NCBI GenBank assembly: GCA_900769735.1
Contig: CAAGHY010000030.1
Coordinates: 1-9,432, forward strand
Length of the DNA: 9,432 nucleotides
Direction: 5' to 3'
Source: Rikenellaceae bacterium
GTDB lineage: Bacteria > Bacteroidota > Bacteroidia > Bacteroidales > UBA932
Below are positions 1 through 6,204 of the stretch, in pieces. Made by a program: the position numbers and the translations under genes. The notes under the pieces were generated by a model. It had not been told where the DNA came from, did no database searches, and was given only the letters and a program-made list of their open reading frames with translations. Position 1 is the first letter of the stretch. Each line of letters opens with the position of its first letter.

Positions 1-425
1 ATGGCTTGGCAAACTACAAGGAGGTATATTCTGCCCCAATATTTTCACCTACCGGCGGACTTAAAATTTCTGCAAAGGATTTGGCAAAAGTTATGATGAT
101 GCATATGAACGGGGGTACTCTTGATGGTGTAAAAATTATCAGCAGTGAGAGTTCTGCCCTTATGCAGTCTGAGATTACAACTACCAATTATGAGGGTGAG
201 AGATATGGTATGGCATTGTTGCGTACAAATGATATGGTGGACGGGCAGAGACTTATCGGGCACGACGGACTGGCTCTTGGAGCACATACAGCAATGTTCT
301 GGAATCCTGAGACCAAGTTTGGTGTGGTAATTATGACCAACGGTTGTGATTCAGTTACTGACAAGGTATTTCCAAATATTGTTCGTGAAACGGCGGCTTG
401 CCTGTTCAGGAATTTTGGGGAGTAA
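1..425 (+). CDS. Serine hydrolase, beta-lactamase/esterase family (PF00144), C-terminal part
   Basis: The gene is cut by the left edge of the window; codons are in frame from base 3 and stop with TAA at 423-425, leaving about 140 residues. The segment reads like the last third of a class C beta-lactamase-type serine hydrolase. It has a PTGGL stretch followed by a DLAKVM helix and an MNGG turn, which are typical of the family just before its final strands. A GHDG motif with His at 261-263 matches the H/K-x-G motif on the beta-strand beside the active site, followed by a core strand ending VVIMTNG. The nucleophile motif SxxK and the YxN motif would lie upstream of the window, so activity cannot be judged. 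Members act as peptidases, esterases or penicillin-binding-like enzymes, usually exported; the substrate here is unknown. The TTG or ATG codons near the left edge are internal, not starts. The gene converges on the GH89 gene with a terminator between them. Confidence 0.8.
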   Translation, partial: GLANYKEVYSAPIFSPTGGLKISAKDLAKVMMMHMNGGTLDGVKIISSESSALMQSEITTTNYEGERYGMALLRTNDMVDGQRLIGHDGLALGAHTAMFWNPETKFGVVIMTNGCDSVTDKVFPNIVRETAACLFRNFGE

Positions 426-446
426 ATCTGGAGTAACAGATAATGT

Positions 447-482
447 AAAGGGGCTGCAGCAACAGCTGCAACCCCTTTTTTT
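447..482 (+). terminator. Rho-independent terminator after the serine hydrolase gene
   Basis: An 11-bp stem (GGGGCTGCAGC at 450-460 pairing with GCTGCAACCCC at 465-475, one C-A mismatch) with a 4-base loop is followed by seven T residues at 476-482. It starts about 25 bp after the stop codon at 425. Three A residues precede the stem, so it may also work weakly for the convergent minus-strand gene that ends at 497. Confidence 0.85.
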
Positions 483-496
483 ATGCGTTCATTTAT

Positions 497-2749
497 CTAT
501 TTTACATACTCATCATACAACGGGCTCCACTTCTCAAATGCAGCTTTTACGGTTGTAAGCTCGCAAGGGTGCTCAATCTCTCCGTATCTCTTAGGGGTGG
601 TGATCCACTCTGTTTCCCAATCTGCAAGCTGTGAGTAGAAATCGTTTGCACGCAAGCTCTGGCGGCCGTTTCTCAATGGAACAGCAGCTTCATCATATTT
701 CACACCTTTTACAAGGCAGTCACGTAACATAGCGTAGAATTTCTCCCAGCGCGGAAGGTAGTATTCACGTGTAAGTCCGCTCCACTCTTTCCAGGCGTAA
801 TCAAACAGAACCTGTGCATCTGGCTGTCCACCCCATTGGGTTACGTGCATAGAGGCGTTGTAGTCATACAGGTTGTATTCCTCCTCATTCTGGGCCCAGG
901 CAACTGCGCTGTTGAGTCTCTCCTCAAAGCTGTATTCTGCACGGGTAAGAAGCACCTGATCCAAATCAGCAAGCAGATCAAGGAATCTCTGGCTGTGCTT
1001 GTCAAACTCCTTGAGGTTTCGTTTCTCAAATGCATCTGCAGCTTTTGCGTGGATGAACTGGCCAAGGTTACTCATAAGCTGTCTCTGCACATCTACAATG
1101 TCAAATCTATAACCTTCTGAAGCACCCAAAAGCTCTGCCTCTGAAAGAAGAAGGCGCTCAGCCTCCACAAGGCTCTTAGGGTCATAAGGGATTTTGAAGC
1201 CTGAGTTAGGGCCGCTTTTCTTAGGTCTCACTGCAGGGCGGGCTGCAACAATAGAGCTCAGCTCCACACCGTTTGTACCCTCTCTGTAAGGATTCTCAAG
1301 CAGGATTGTAAGGGCCTTATATGCGTTCTCAGACTCGGCTCCGTAACGTCTGTGTGCATAGTCTTTAAGCCAAGCAGGCAAATCTACAGGCTCCTGGTGT
1401 ACTGGCATCTCAAATGCCAAGTCATAGTAAAGCGGGTTCTGGCCCAAACCTTCCATAAACAAACCGCTTCCAACTATGTTTTTGCCCAATTTAACGGCAT
1501 TGTAGAACTGGTTTGAAGCCAACAGTCCCAAATCACCGTGCATATTTATTCTGCCGCCAAAATTGTGCAGGTTGCCCACAACGTAAGGGTAACCCCAGAA
1601 ACACTCTTTAACTGCATCCTGGCTCTGTTTCCAGTAAGCGTCTGAAATGTCAAGGATAATGAGGTCTTCCATAGGAATAGCCTTAACAATGTGCTCCTGT
1701 GGGCTCCAGCCCTGCATAATCCATTTGCTGTTTGGATTGAAATCCTTGAACAGTTTAAGAACGGCATCAGCAACGGAGTTCAGGTATGAAACCTCCATAC
1801 TTATAGGCTTGCCCTCGTGGAAAGGGTCTGTAGCGTAGAAGCCGTAGTCTCCAAACAGTTTTTTCTGCTCTTCAAGCAGAATGGTTCCAAACTGGTAGAA
1901 AAGAGGGTCGGTAGGATCAAGCTGTGCCACAGGCTCAAAGCCGCACCATCCTGTTTTCATCTCAATTCTGGCCTCAGGGAATTTCTCCTTGAACTTCACA
2001 GGCACGCAACCAGAATATCCCTGCTGGATTGGCTGCATTCCCAATTCAATCTGGCGGTCCATTATCTGTTTTCCAAGTGCAACGTGGCTGTCAATCCAGC
2101 TTTTTGGAAGTGGACCTCCAAAGCTCTCTATGTTGGTCATCCACTGCCACGCAAAATAGGCAGGTCCAACAAGGTATTCACGTGCCTCCTGGTCTGTATA
2201 TCCCATACGCAAAAGGGCATTGTACCACACACCCTCCAAACCTACAATTGAAAGGGGCATATTTATGCCGTTCATTGCCATAAAATCAAGCTCGCGCTGC
2301 CAGCGCTCCCAATCCCACCAGGCTGCCGAGTAGCTGAATGAGCAGTAGTTGAGGTATACCCTCCATTTGGCATTTATGGTTCCGTTGAACTCCTCCGCAG
2401 GAAGAGGTAAACTGTCGGGAAGATTCATCTGGTCTCCGCACCATCCCATATTTACTTTGCAGTACTCTTTCAGGTAGTTGTAGTATGCCACTGCAAGGGA
2501 AATGGTATTGTTTCCTTGAAGTTCCACTTTTCCTCCCGATGATTTCCATCCGTATACATCATTCCCCTCAGACGGGATGATCTTGAAATTGAACTGCTCC
2601 GAGTATCCCGGAGTAACCCTCTCAATAAGGGCTTTTGCAGCATTGATCTGTTGTTTTTCCTTGCTTGTGCAGGCAAACAGTGCCATTGTGCACAATAGAA
2701 CTGCCGCAAGACGGAACATCCTGGTACAGTTGGCTTTTACGTTGCGCAT
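497..2749 (-). CDS. Alpha-N-acetylglucosaminidase lipoprotein (glycoside hydrolase family 89, NAGLU-like)
   Basis: The predicted 750-residue enzyme removes terminal alpha-linked N-acetylglucosamine, as human NAGLU does on heparan sulfate and clostridial GH89 does on GlcNAc-alpha-1,4-Gal mucin glycans. Residues 1-27 form a lipoprotein signal with lipobox LFAC (Cys27), so it is probably membrane-anchored, periplasmic or surface-exposed. The family order is intact: a small N-terminal domain, then the barrel from about residue 130 with YCSFSYSAAWWDWERW (WWDW at 144-147), NGIN, GPLP and LHNFGG (HNFGG 395-399), then a helical C-terminal domain ending with YYLPRWEKF. The two acids that align with human catalytic Glu316 and Glu446 are Glu312 (in DPFHEG) and Glu433 (in GLFMEG). 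Length is close to human NAGLU (743). I chose the ATG at 2749 because it gives a normal lipoprotein signal; an ATG at 2719 would also work (Cys17). An in-frame ATG at 2887 runs back through a repeat and is unlikely. The stop is TAG. Confidence 0.93.
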   Translation of the reverse strand: MRNVKANCTRMFRLAAVLLCTMALFACTSKEKQQINAAKALIERVTPGYSEQFNFKIIPSEGNDVYGWKSSGGKVELQGNNTISLAVAYYNYLKEYCKVNMGWCGDQMNLPDSLPLPAEEFNGTINAKWRVYLNYCSFSYSAAWWDWERWQRELDFMAMNGINMPLSIVGLEGVWYNALLRMGYTDQEAREYLVGPAYFAWQWMTNIESFGGPLPKSWIDSHVALGKQIMDRQIELGMQPIQQGYSGCVPVKFKEKFPEARIEMKTGWCGFEPVAQLDPTDPLFYQFGTILLEEQKKLFGDYGFYATDPFHEGKPISMEVSYLNSVADAVLKLFKDFNPNSKWIMQGWSPQEHIVKAIPMEDLIILDISDAYWKQSQDAVKECFWGYPYVVGNLHNFGGRINMHGDLGLLASNQFYNAVKLGKNIVGSGLFMEGLGQNPLYYDLAFEMPVHQEPVDLPAWLKDYAHRRYGAESENAYKALTILLENPYREGTNGVELSSIVAARPAVRPKKSGPNSGFKIPYDPKSLVEAERLLLSEAELLGASEGYRFDIVDVQRQLMSNLGQFIHAKAADAFEKRNLKEFDKHSQRFLDLLADLDQVLLTRAEYSFEERLNSAVAWAQNEEEYNLYDYNASMHVTQWGGQPDAQVLFDYAWKEWSGLTREYYLPRWEKFYAMLRDCLVKGVKYDEAAVPLRNGRQSLRANDFYSQLADWETEWITTPKRYGEIEHPCELTTVKAAFEKWSPLYDEYVK

Positions 2750-2773
2750 AGTTTTATAAATTGAGTGTTTGTA

Positions 2774-2781
2774 CAAATTTA
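2774..2781 (-). promoter_or_regulatory. Possible Bacteroidetes -7 promoter element for the GH89 gene
   Basis: The minus strand reads TAAATTTG, a match to the Bacteroidetes -7 consensus TAnnTTTG, 24 bp before the ATG at 2749. That would give a leader of roughly 18-20 nt. No clear TTTG/TTG -33 element lies about 20 bp further upstream, so the call rests on the -7 box and its position alone. Confidence 0.4.
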
Positions 2782-2816
2782 CAATTTTTATGGATTCTAG
2801 AAATATTTCCTTCCCT

Positions 2817-2959
2817 CCAAGACGGTGGCGCGGGAGATGTGTCCTGCAGAGGCTTGGGGGGCGTCTGTGGTGCGCCATTCGTAACATTTTTTTACGGGTG
2901 GCGCAGGGGAGGTGTTCCAGAAGTGCATCTGGTGAGGATTAGGTGCGCCGTTGTCTTGG
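2817..2959. repeat. REP-like double-hairpin element, copy A
   Basis: This 143-bp element has imperfect inverted ends: CCAAGACGGTGGCGC at 2817-2831 against GCGCCGTTGTCTTGG at 2945-2959 (12 of 15 complementary). At its centre is a hairpin with 14-base arms at 2871-2884 and 2892-2905 (two mismatches, loop CATTTTT). It can equally be read as two consecutive units of about 70 bp, each opening with a CGG(G)TGGCGC block and closing with GGTGCGCC. It aligns without gaps to copy B at 4326-4468 (about 108 of 143 bases identical by hand count), with the differences concentrated between the stem blocks. It lies between the 5' end of the GH89 gene and the transposase gene. I see no coding potential in it; with the short A/T-rich stretch to 3106 it accounts for the gap between those genes. 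Confidence 0.8.
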
Positions 2960-3072
2960 CTCAAAGAGGGAAATGGCATGAGAAATTATAAGTAAGTAGA
3001 TGATTTTTAGTTAAATAAGACTTGATGGTGGCATATAATTTGTTGGCTTTACAATGACTTCATACGTCCGCC

Positions 3073-3120
3073 TATATGGCCCGGGTGGAATTGGAGGGAT
3101 TGATTTGTGCAGGCCATATA
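3073..3120 (+). promoter_or_regulatory. Inverted repeat enclosing the RBS and start codon of the transposase gene
   Basis: TATATGGCC at 3073-3081 is perfectly complementary to GGCCATATA at 3112-3120. The 30-base loop holds a Shine-Dalgarno-like GGAGG (3093-3097) and the GTG start at 3107, nine bases later. Transcripts could fold so that the initiation region is constrained; in IS200-type elements a 5' leader hairpin represses transposase translation. The regulatory role here is inference from geometry. Confidence 0.4.
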
Positions 3121-4018
3121 TTTCTTTTTTGTGGTGGAAAGGTTTTCGTTTGACGGTTTGGATGCGTACTATCATGTGTGTACGGACGGACAATCTTTGG
3201 ATTGGATGTTCCAGGATGATCCGGATTTCAGGGCAGGAGTTAACAGGGCTGGAATTTGTATGGTACTGTCGGGAGTAAGAATTGTTTCATTTGTACTTAT
3301 GGACAATCATATACACTTTGTACTTCAGGGAACAATGCCCTCCTGCAAAGAATTTGTTGTAAGATTCAAGAATCTCACTGGCAAGTATATTTCTTCCCGA
3401 TATGGAATAAAAGGACATATCCATACCCTCCCTGCTGAAATCATTAAAATTGATACTCCCGACAGGTTGCTTGCAACTTTGGCCTATATAGACCGCAATC
3501 CAATAGTGGCAGGATGGAGGAGGATGCCTGATGAATATATGTGGGGAGTTGCCCGGTTCCTTTTCAGGAGGTTGGATGTTACGGACGGGTACCGACGGCT
3601 TGATTCATTTTCCCAAAGGGAGCAGCGTATCTTGTTGGGAACCCATCATCAGTTGCCCCAGGAGTGGATGGTGGATAGAGAAGGTATGTTGGATCCAAGG
3701 TGTTTTGTTGATATGGATTTTCTAGAAAAACTCTACAGGACTCCAGGAAGGTATCTCTATTTCCTTTCTAAAAAACTGGAAGGGGAGGTGGACAAGTTTT
3801 TTACTAGGGGAACAGCAACTTTTGTGCTGGACAAAGATTTGCGGGAGATTGTATGCAAGCTTGCACGGGAACTTTTTGGAGAGAATGACATTAAGATGCT
3901 AGGTGTGAATTCTCGTCTTATGCTTGCCCGCAAACTCCGATATGAGTATGCATCCACAGTAAAGCAAATTTCCAGAATGCTGCATTTGGATATGGAACTG
4001 CTTAAAGGGTATGTATAA
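3107..4018 (+). CDS. REP-associated tyrosine transposase (RAYT), Y1/HUH family, with C-terminal extension
   Basis: The 303-residue protein begins with the Y1 transposase fold. FDGLDAYYHVCTDG (residues 15-28) is the usual first strand, followed by the HUH metal-binding motif DNHIHFVL with His68 and His70. The catalytic tyrosine is probably Tyr94 or Tyr99 in GKYISSRYG. The block LAYIDRNPIVAG (125-136) is the RAYT signature corresponding to YI..NPvrAG. Residues 150-303 form a C-terminal extension seen in Bacteroidetes homologues; the last 40 residues are basic and helical (ARKLRYEY, then VKQISRMLHL) and look like a helix-turn-helix DNA-binding segment. Such proteins nick and join single-stranded DNA at REP palindromes. 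A TGA lies two codons upstream, so the GTG at 3107 (GGAGG nine bases before it) is the earliest possible start; the next Met falls inside the catalytic domain. No frameshift or missing key residue is seen, so it may be active. REP-like elements lie on both sides. Confidence 0.88.
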   Translation: MQAIYFFFVVERFSFDGLDAYYHVCTDGQSLDWMFQDDPDFRAGVNRAGICMVLSGVRIVSFVLMDNHIHFVLQGTMPSCKEFVVRFKNLTGKYISSRYGIKGHIHTLPAEIIKIDTPDRLLATLAYIDRNPIVAGWRRMPDEYMWGVARFLFRRLDVTDGYRRLDSFSQREQRILLGTHHQLPQEWMVDREGMLDPRCFVDMDFLEKLYRTPGRYLYFLSKKLEGEVDKFFTRGTATFVLDKDLREIVCKLARELFGENDIKMLGVNSRLMLARKLRYEYASTVKQISRMLHLDMELLKGYV

Positions 4019-4084
4019 ACTGAACTTTTTCTTTTAGCATTTGTTCTATAGTTGAAATAGTTTTTTAAGTTAGGTTAAGTCGGG

Positions 4085-4121
4085 CAAGCCTTGCAGTCTC
4101 GGGATGAGGTTGCAGGGCTTG
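4085..4121 (+). terminator. Hairpin downstream of the transposase gene, possible weak terminator
   Basis: CAAGCCTTGCA (4085-4095) pairs with TGCAGGGCTTG (4111-4121) over 11 bp including one G-T pair, with a 15-base loop. Only three T residues follow, so termination would be weak. It begins 66 bp after the transposase stop codon. It could instead be a structural part of the repeat zone. Confidence 0.35.
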
Positions 4122-4171
4122 TTTATGTGGGAGGTGCCGGTTGATGATACCTTTTGACCTAAGACGGAGGT

Positions 4172-4243
4172 TCTTTTCCCAGACAATGACCTTTCCTCAG
4201 ACGATAACCTTTCCCCAGACAATGACCTTTCCCCAGACAACGG
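4172..4243. repeat. 18-bp tandem repeat, four copies
   Basis: Four head-to-tail units of 18 bp start at 4172, 4190, 4208 and 4226. The consensus is CCTTTCCCCAGACAATGA; unit 3 matches it exactly, units 1, 2 and 4 differ at a few bases. The unit resembles the outer edge of the REP-like elements (CCTTCC then CCAAGACGGTGG at copy A), so the array may have arisen by expansion of such an edge. It has no believable gene over it: a frame across it would encode a low-complexity MTFPQT repeat without a good start. Confidence 0.8.
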
Positions 4244-4325
4244 CTCTTTCCATCAAGATGACGGGCTCCTTTTCCACCTCCAATATGGTTTCTCCTCTTT
4301 TTTCAAGATGCTTTATTCTCTCCCT

Positions 4326-4468
4326 GCAAGACAGTGGTGCGGAAAATGTGCCTTACAGCAGTCTGTGGGGCGTGTGATATGCGCCACTCGTAACATTTCT
4401 TTACGGGTGGAGCAGGGGATGTGCTGTGTGAAGGCTTGTGGCGGCGATTTGGTGCGCCGTTGTCTTGG
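4326..4468. repeat. REP-like double-hairpin element, copy B
   Basis: This copy has the same length (143 bp) and orientation as copy A. Its outer arms are GCAAGACAGTGGTGC (4326-4340) and GCGCCGTTGTCTTGG (4454-4468); the right arm is identical to that of copy A. Its central hairpin has arms at 4380-4393 and 4401-4414 around a 7-base loop. The element ends one base before the TAA stop (4470-4472) of the minus-strand gene, so it would form the start of that transcript's 3' untranslated region and might protect or terminate it. Together with the tandem repeat and hairpin it fills the 451-bp gap between 4018 and 4470. Confidence 0.8.
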
Positions 4469-4469
4469 C

Positions 4470-5177
4470 TTAATGGATGCCGGTTAGGATTTCTGATGTC
4501 TGTAGTTCCAGATTAAGGTTATAGGTGTCGTGCCTTACCATTCCTGTACCCTTGGAGTACCAGGTGTCGGCAATGGTGTGTCTGTTGCGGCCCATTCCTT
4601 TTTCCAGTTTCTGCTCTCTTATTACTATGCAGTGGTAGGTTCCGGCAGTGGTTTGGATGGTTTCAAACCTGAGTGCTTGTCTTTGGGTGACAGTTATTTT
4701 CATTGTCATTCCAAGGACTTTTACAGATGCATATACATCGGGAAGAGTGTCTCCGGGAGCCATATTTGAGGGTAGGGCGGATTCTCCTCCAGTGCTGGTG
4801 ATTCTGGTGTTGCCGGGGAAGAGTGTTCTGAATACTGCGGCAACGGATTCGGCTACGTTAAGGGTTACACCTTGTTTTGTGATTGCAGCTGTGAGTTCTG
4901 CCGGTTTTTTGCCGTAGTATGGTTTGTGTTTGTGGTTTTCTATGTAGGAGGTGTAGTTTATTGTGGTGGTGTCTCCGTTATTGTGTGCCTCTTTTATGGC
5001 CATTGAGTGGTACCATTTGATCTCCCCTTCTGCGGTGGTTCTGGTGTATTCCAGTGTTGTGTTGGCTTTGTTGCAGAAGTATGGGGCATTTTCCTGCCCG
5101 GACATTCTTGTGGCGGCAAGTGTGAGCATTGCCAGCAGAAGAGCCTTAATGGTGCAATAATGGAGACCGGTTTTCAT
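4470..5177 (-). CDS. Secreted TapB/DUF3108-like protein of unknown function
   Basis: The 235-residue protein starts with a Sec signal peptide: a short charged start, the hydrophobic run ALLLAMLTLAA, and probable cleavage near SGQ-EN around residue 28. The mature part is a single beta-rich domain. Its pattern is like the TapB/DUF3108 exported proteins common in Bacteroidota: an opening LEYTRTTAEGE segment, a GDTLPD turn, an FETIQTTAGTYHCIVI segment (compare the family's TPAGTF-C), and a closing WYSKGTGMVRHDTYN strand before SEIL. I see no catalytic motif, lipobox or C-terminal sorting domain, so the cargo or partner is unknown. The ATG at 5177 follows the stop codon of the dehydrogenase gene by three bases, so the two genes are very probably co-transcribed. 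The stop abuts REP-like copy B. The family name comes from pattern resemblance only. Confidence 0.65.
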   Translation of the reverse strand: MKTGLHYCTIKALLLAMLTLAATRMSGQENAPYFCNKANTTLEYTRTTAEGEIKWYHSMAIKEAHNNGDTTTINYTSYIENHKHKPYYGKKPAELTAAITKQGVTLNVAESVAAVFRTLFPGNTRITSTGGESALPSNMAPGDTLPDVYASVKVLGMTMKITVTQRQALRFETIQTTAGTYHCIVIREQKLEKGMGRNRHTIADTWYSKGTGMVRHDTYNLNLELQTSEILTGIH

Positions 5178-5180
5178 AAT

Positions 5181-5837
5181 CTACTCTTCTTTCCAGATGA
5201 ATTTGTAATTGATTGATTCGCCTCCGTCAACTACAATGCTTTGGCCTGTACAGAAATTGTTCACAACGGTAAGGAAGTATGCCCACTGTGCAATGTCTTC
5301 CGGAGTTGCCCATTTCTTAAGGGGGGTCTGTTCCATTATCTGATCCCAAAGCTCCCGGTCCTGGATTACACAATTGTTCAGAGGGGTAAGTACTCCTCCC
5401 GGATCAAGGCTGTTGCAGGTGGCACCGAATGCTGCCACTCTCAGTGCCACATTCTTGGTGTATGCCACTACTCCCCCTTTGCTGGCGCAGTATTCAGGGA
5501 ATTCAGATCCGGTATGTGCACTGGCTGATCCTATGTTAAGGATTGAGCGGATTTTTTCCTGTACTCCGTACCTTTCTGTAATGTGAATCAGAGCCTTCAG
5601 GTTCACATCAATGTCATTGCCATTCTGCACTCCGGCATTGTTTACCAGAATTTCCACTCCATCAATATTGGGAAGAGCAGCATAATTGCAGATGTCACAG
5701 CTGTAATGGGTGTACAGTGTGTTGTCTATTGTGCTGTCATTTTTGTCAATGCCTATAACTGTATGTCCGTTGTGCAGAAAGATTTCTGCAATGGCTTTTC
5801 CTATCCCTTGGGAAGTGCCGGTAATGAGAATTTTCAT
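5181..5837 (-). CDS. Short-chain dehydrogenase/reductase (classical SDR)
   Basis: The 218-residue protein is a compact classical SDR, an NAD(P)(H)-dependent oxidoreductase with a Rossmann fold. Visible motifs are the cofactor loop TGTSQGIG (residues 6-13), Asp31 at the end of the second strand (IGIDKN, which suggests NAD(H) preference), NNAG (66-69), a conserved Asn79, a catalytic Ser104 in NIGSAS, and the Tyr116-x3-Lys120 pair in YCASK. A DPGG turn and the C-terminal GQSIVVDGGE strand complete the fold. It is slightly shorter than the usual 240-250 residues because the segment between NNAG and the catalytic Ser is reduced. The substrate is not predictable. The ATG at 5837 opens directly into the first strand KILITG, so the start is secure. 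It leads a two-gene minus-strand unit with the secreted protein and is divergent from the thiamine operon. Confidence 0.9.
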   Translation of the reverse strand: MKILITGTSQGIGKAIAEIFLHNGHTVIGIDKNDSTIDNTLYTHYSCDICNYAALPNIDGVEILVNNAGVQNGNDIDVNLKALIHITERYGVQEKIRSILNIGSASAHTGSEFPEYCASKGGVVAYTKNVALRVAAFGATCNSLDPGGVLTPLNNCVIQDRELWDQIMEQTPLKKWATPEDIAQWAYFLTVVNNFCTGQSIVVDGGESINYKFIWKEE

Positions 5838-5847
5838 TTTTTTTCTT

Positions 5848-5855
5848 CAAAGATA
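5848..5855 (-). promoter_or_regulatory. Possible -7 promoter element for the dehydrogenase gene
   Basis: The minus strand reads TATCTTTG, an exact fit to TAnnTTTG, only 10 bp before the ATG at 5837. Transcription would then start just a few bases before the start codon, giving an almost leaderless mRNA. No good -33 element is present at the expected spacing, so a chance match is possible. Confidence 0.35.
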
Positions 5856-5917
5856 AACAATACAGCCATTATTTTCCCGATAGCAACAAATTATATCCAA
5901 ACACAGGAAATAATTCC

Positions 5918-5925
5918 TACATTTG
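5918..5925 (+). promoter_or_regulatory. Probable -7 promoter element of the thiamine operon
   Basis: TACATTTG matches the Bacteroidetes TAnnTTTG element. It ends six bases before the first base of the riboswitch P1 stem, so the predicted transcription start falls at the beginning of the aptamer, as expected for a riboswitch-led mRNA. The -33 region is not well conserved. Confidence 0.55.
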
Positions 5926-5930
5926 TAATG

Positions 5931-6013
5931 CTGTTAGGGGTGCTGGGCACTATAGCCCGGCTGAGATTACACCCTATGAACCTGATATGTATAATGACAG
6001 CGCAGGGAAACGG
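5931..6013 (+). promoter_or_regulatory. TPP (thiamine pyrophosphate) riboswitch, THI element
   Basis: The conserved THI core is present in order: GGGGTGC (P2), a P3 hairpin TGGGC/GCCCG, the invariant CTGAGA at 5961-5966, CACCC closing P2, GAACCTGAT, TAATG, then CAGCGCAGGGAAAC. P1 can form between CTGTT (5931-5935) and AACGG (6009-6013). TPP binding normally lowers expression of the genes downstream, here thiD-thiE-thi4 and the TenI-like gene. No stem followed by a T-run is visible between the aptamer and thiD, so a transcription-terminating platform is not evident. thiD begins 191 nt later, while the thiM relic begins 61 nt later, which suggests the control region evolved next to thiM. Confidence 0.93.
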
Positions 6014-6074
6014 TATTGGTATTCATTGTTTTGGCTTTATTCTGGGCCGTATTCTCTGAGTTGTACTAAACTTT

Positions 6075-6191
6075 ATGACAATGAAAACCACAATTCTTTT
6101 ATCCAACATCACCAATTATTCAGAAATGGACAATACCGCCAATTCGTTGCCGGCTATTGGCGCATTGCGTTGCATCAGTATTTCCCTTTAA
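6075..6191 (+). pseudogene. thiM: thiM relic (hydroxyethylthiazole kinase), N-terminal fragment
   Basis: A 38-codon frame lies between the riboswitch and thiD. Its middle reads NITNYSEMDNTANSLPAIGA, which aligns without gaps to the ThiM N-terminal motif of the form ITNxVVMNxTANxLLAIGASPIM that lines the thiazole-binding site. After AIGA the match ends (LRCISISL, then TAA). Intact ThiM is about 260-270 residues and phosphorylates hydroxyethylthiazole for salvage, so more than 85% of the gene, including all ATP-binding parts, is missing. Removing the ten bases 6165-6174 would restore GAS-VF in place of GASPVM, suggesting a small insertion or duplication at the break; this is speculative. A translated leader peptide is a less likely alternative. 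The position fits an ancestral thiM-thiD-thiE order under the TPP riboswitch. Confidence 0.75.
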
Positions 6192-6204
6192 TCCCTTTAA
6201 AAAT

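Larger units (their letters stand above)
2817..4468. mobile_element. RAYT gene bracketed by two REP-like doublets (REPtron-like unit)
   Basis: A HUH transposase gene (3107-4018) sits between two same-orientation 143-bp palindromic elements, 2817-2959 and 4326-4468. In Gammaproteobacteria, RAYT transposases are found next to the REP/BIME palindromes they are thought to mobilise, and this arrangement has the same form. There is no evidence for classical insertion-sequence ends or target-site duplication, and the unit may not move as a block. The boundaries given are simply the outer edges of the two repeats. Confidence 0.5.

Noticed and set aside
1817..2251. 144-codon forward frame antisense to the GH89 gene
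   Set aside because: Its sequence has no domain pattern and mirrors the strongly conserved GH89 barrel on the other strand.
2750..2887. N-terminal extension of the GH89 protein from an in-frame ATG at 2887
   Set aside because: It would translate through REP-like copy A and bury the lipoprotein signal 46 residues inside the protein; the start at 2749 (or 2719) restores a normal signal.
3032..3041. ATATAATTTG as the promoter of the transposase gene
   Set aside because: It resembles but does not fit TAnnTTTG in register and has no -33 partner, so it is too weak to list.
4172..4243. CRISPR array
   Set aside because: The 18-bp units are directly adjacent without spacers, and no cas genes are present.
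4141..4377. Forward frame of 78 codons with MTFPQT repeats
   Set aside because: It consists of the 18-bp tandem repeat plus part of REP-like copy B, has no ribosome site and resembles no protein I recognise.
5583..6059. 158-codon forward frame across the start of the dehydrogenase gene and the riboswitch
   Set aside because: It is antisense to the SDR motifs and runs through the TPP aptamer, whose conservation explains that sequence.
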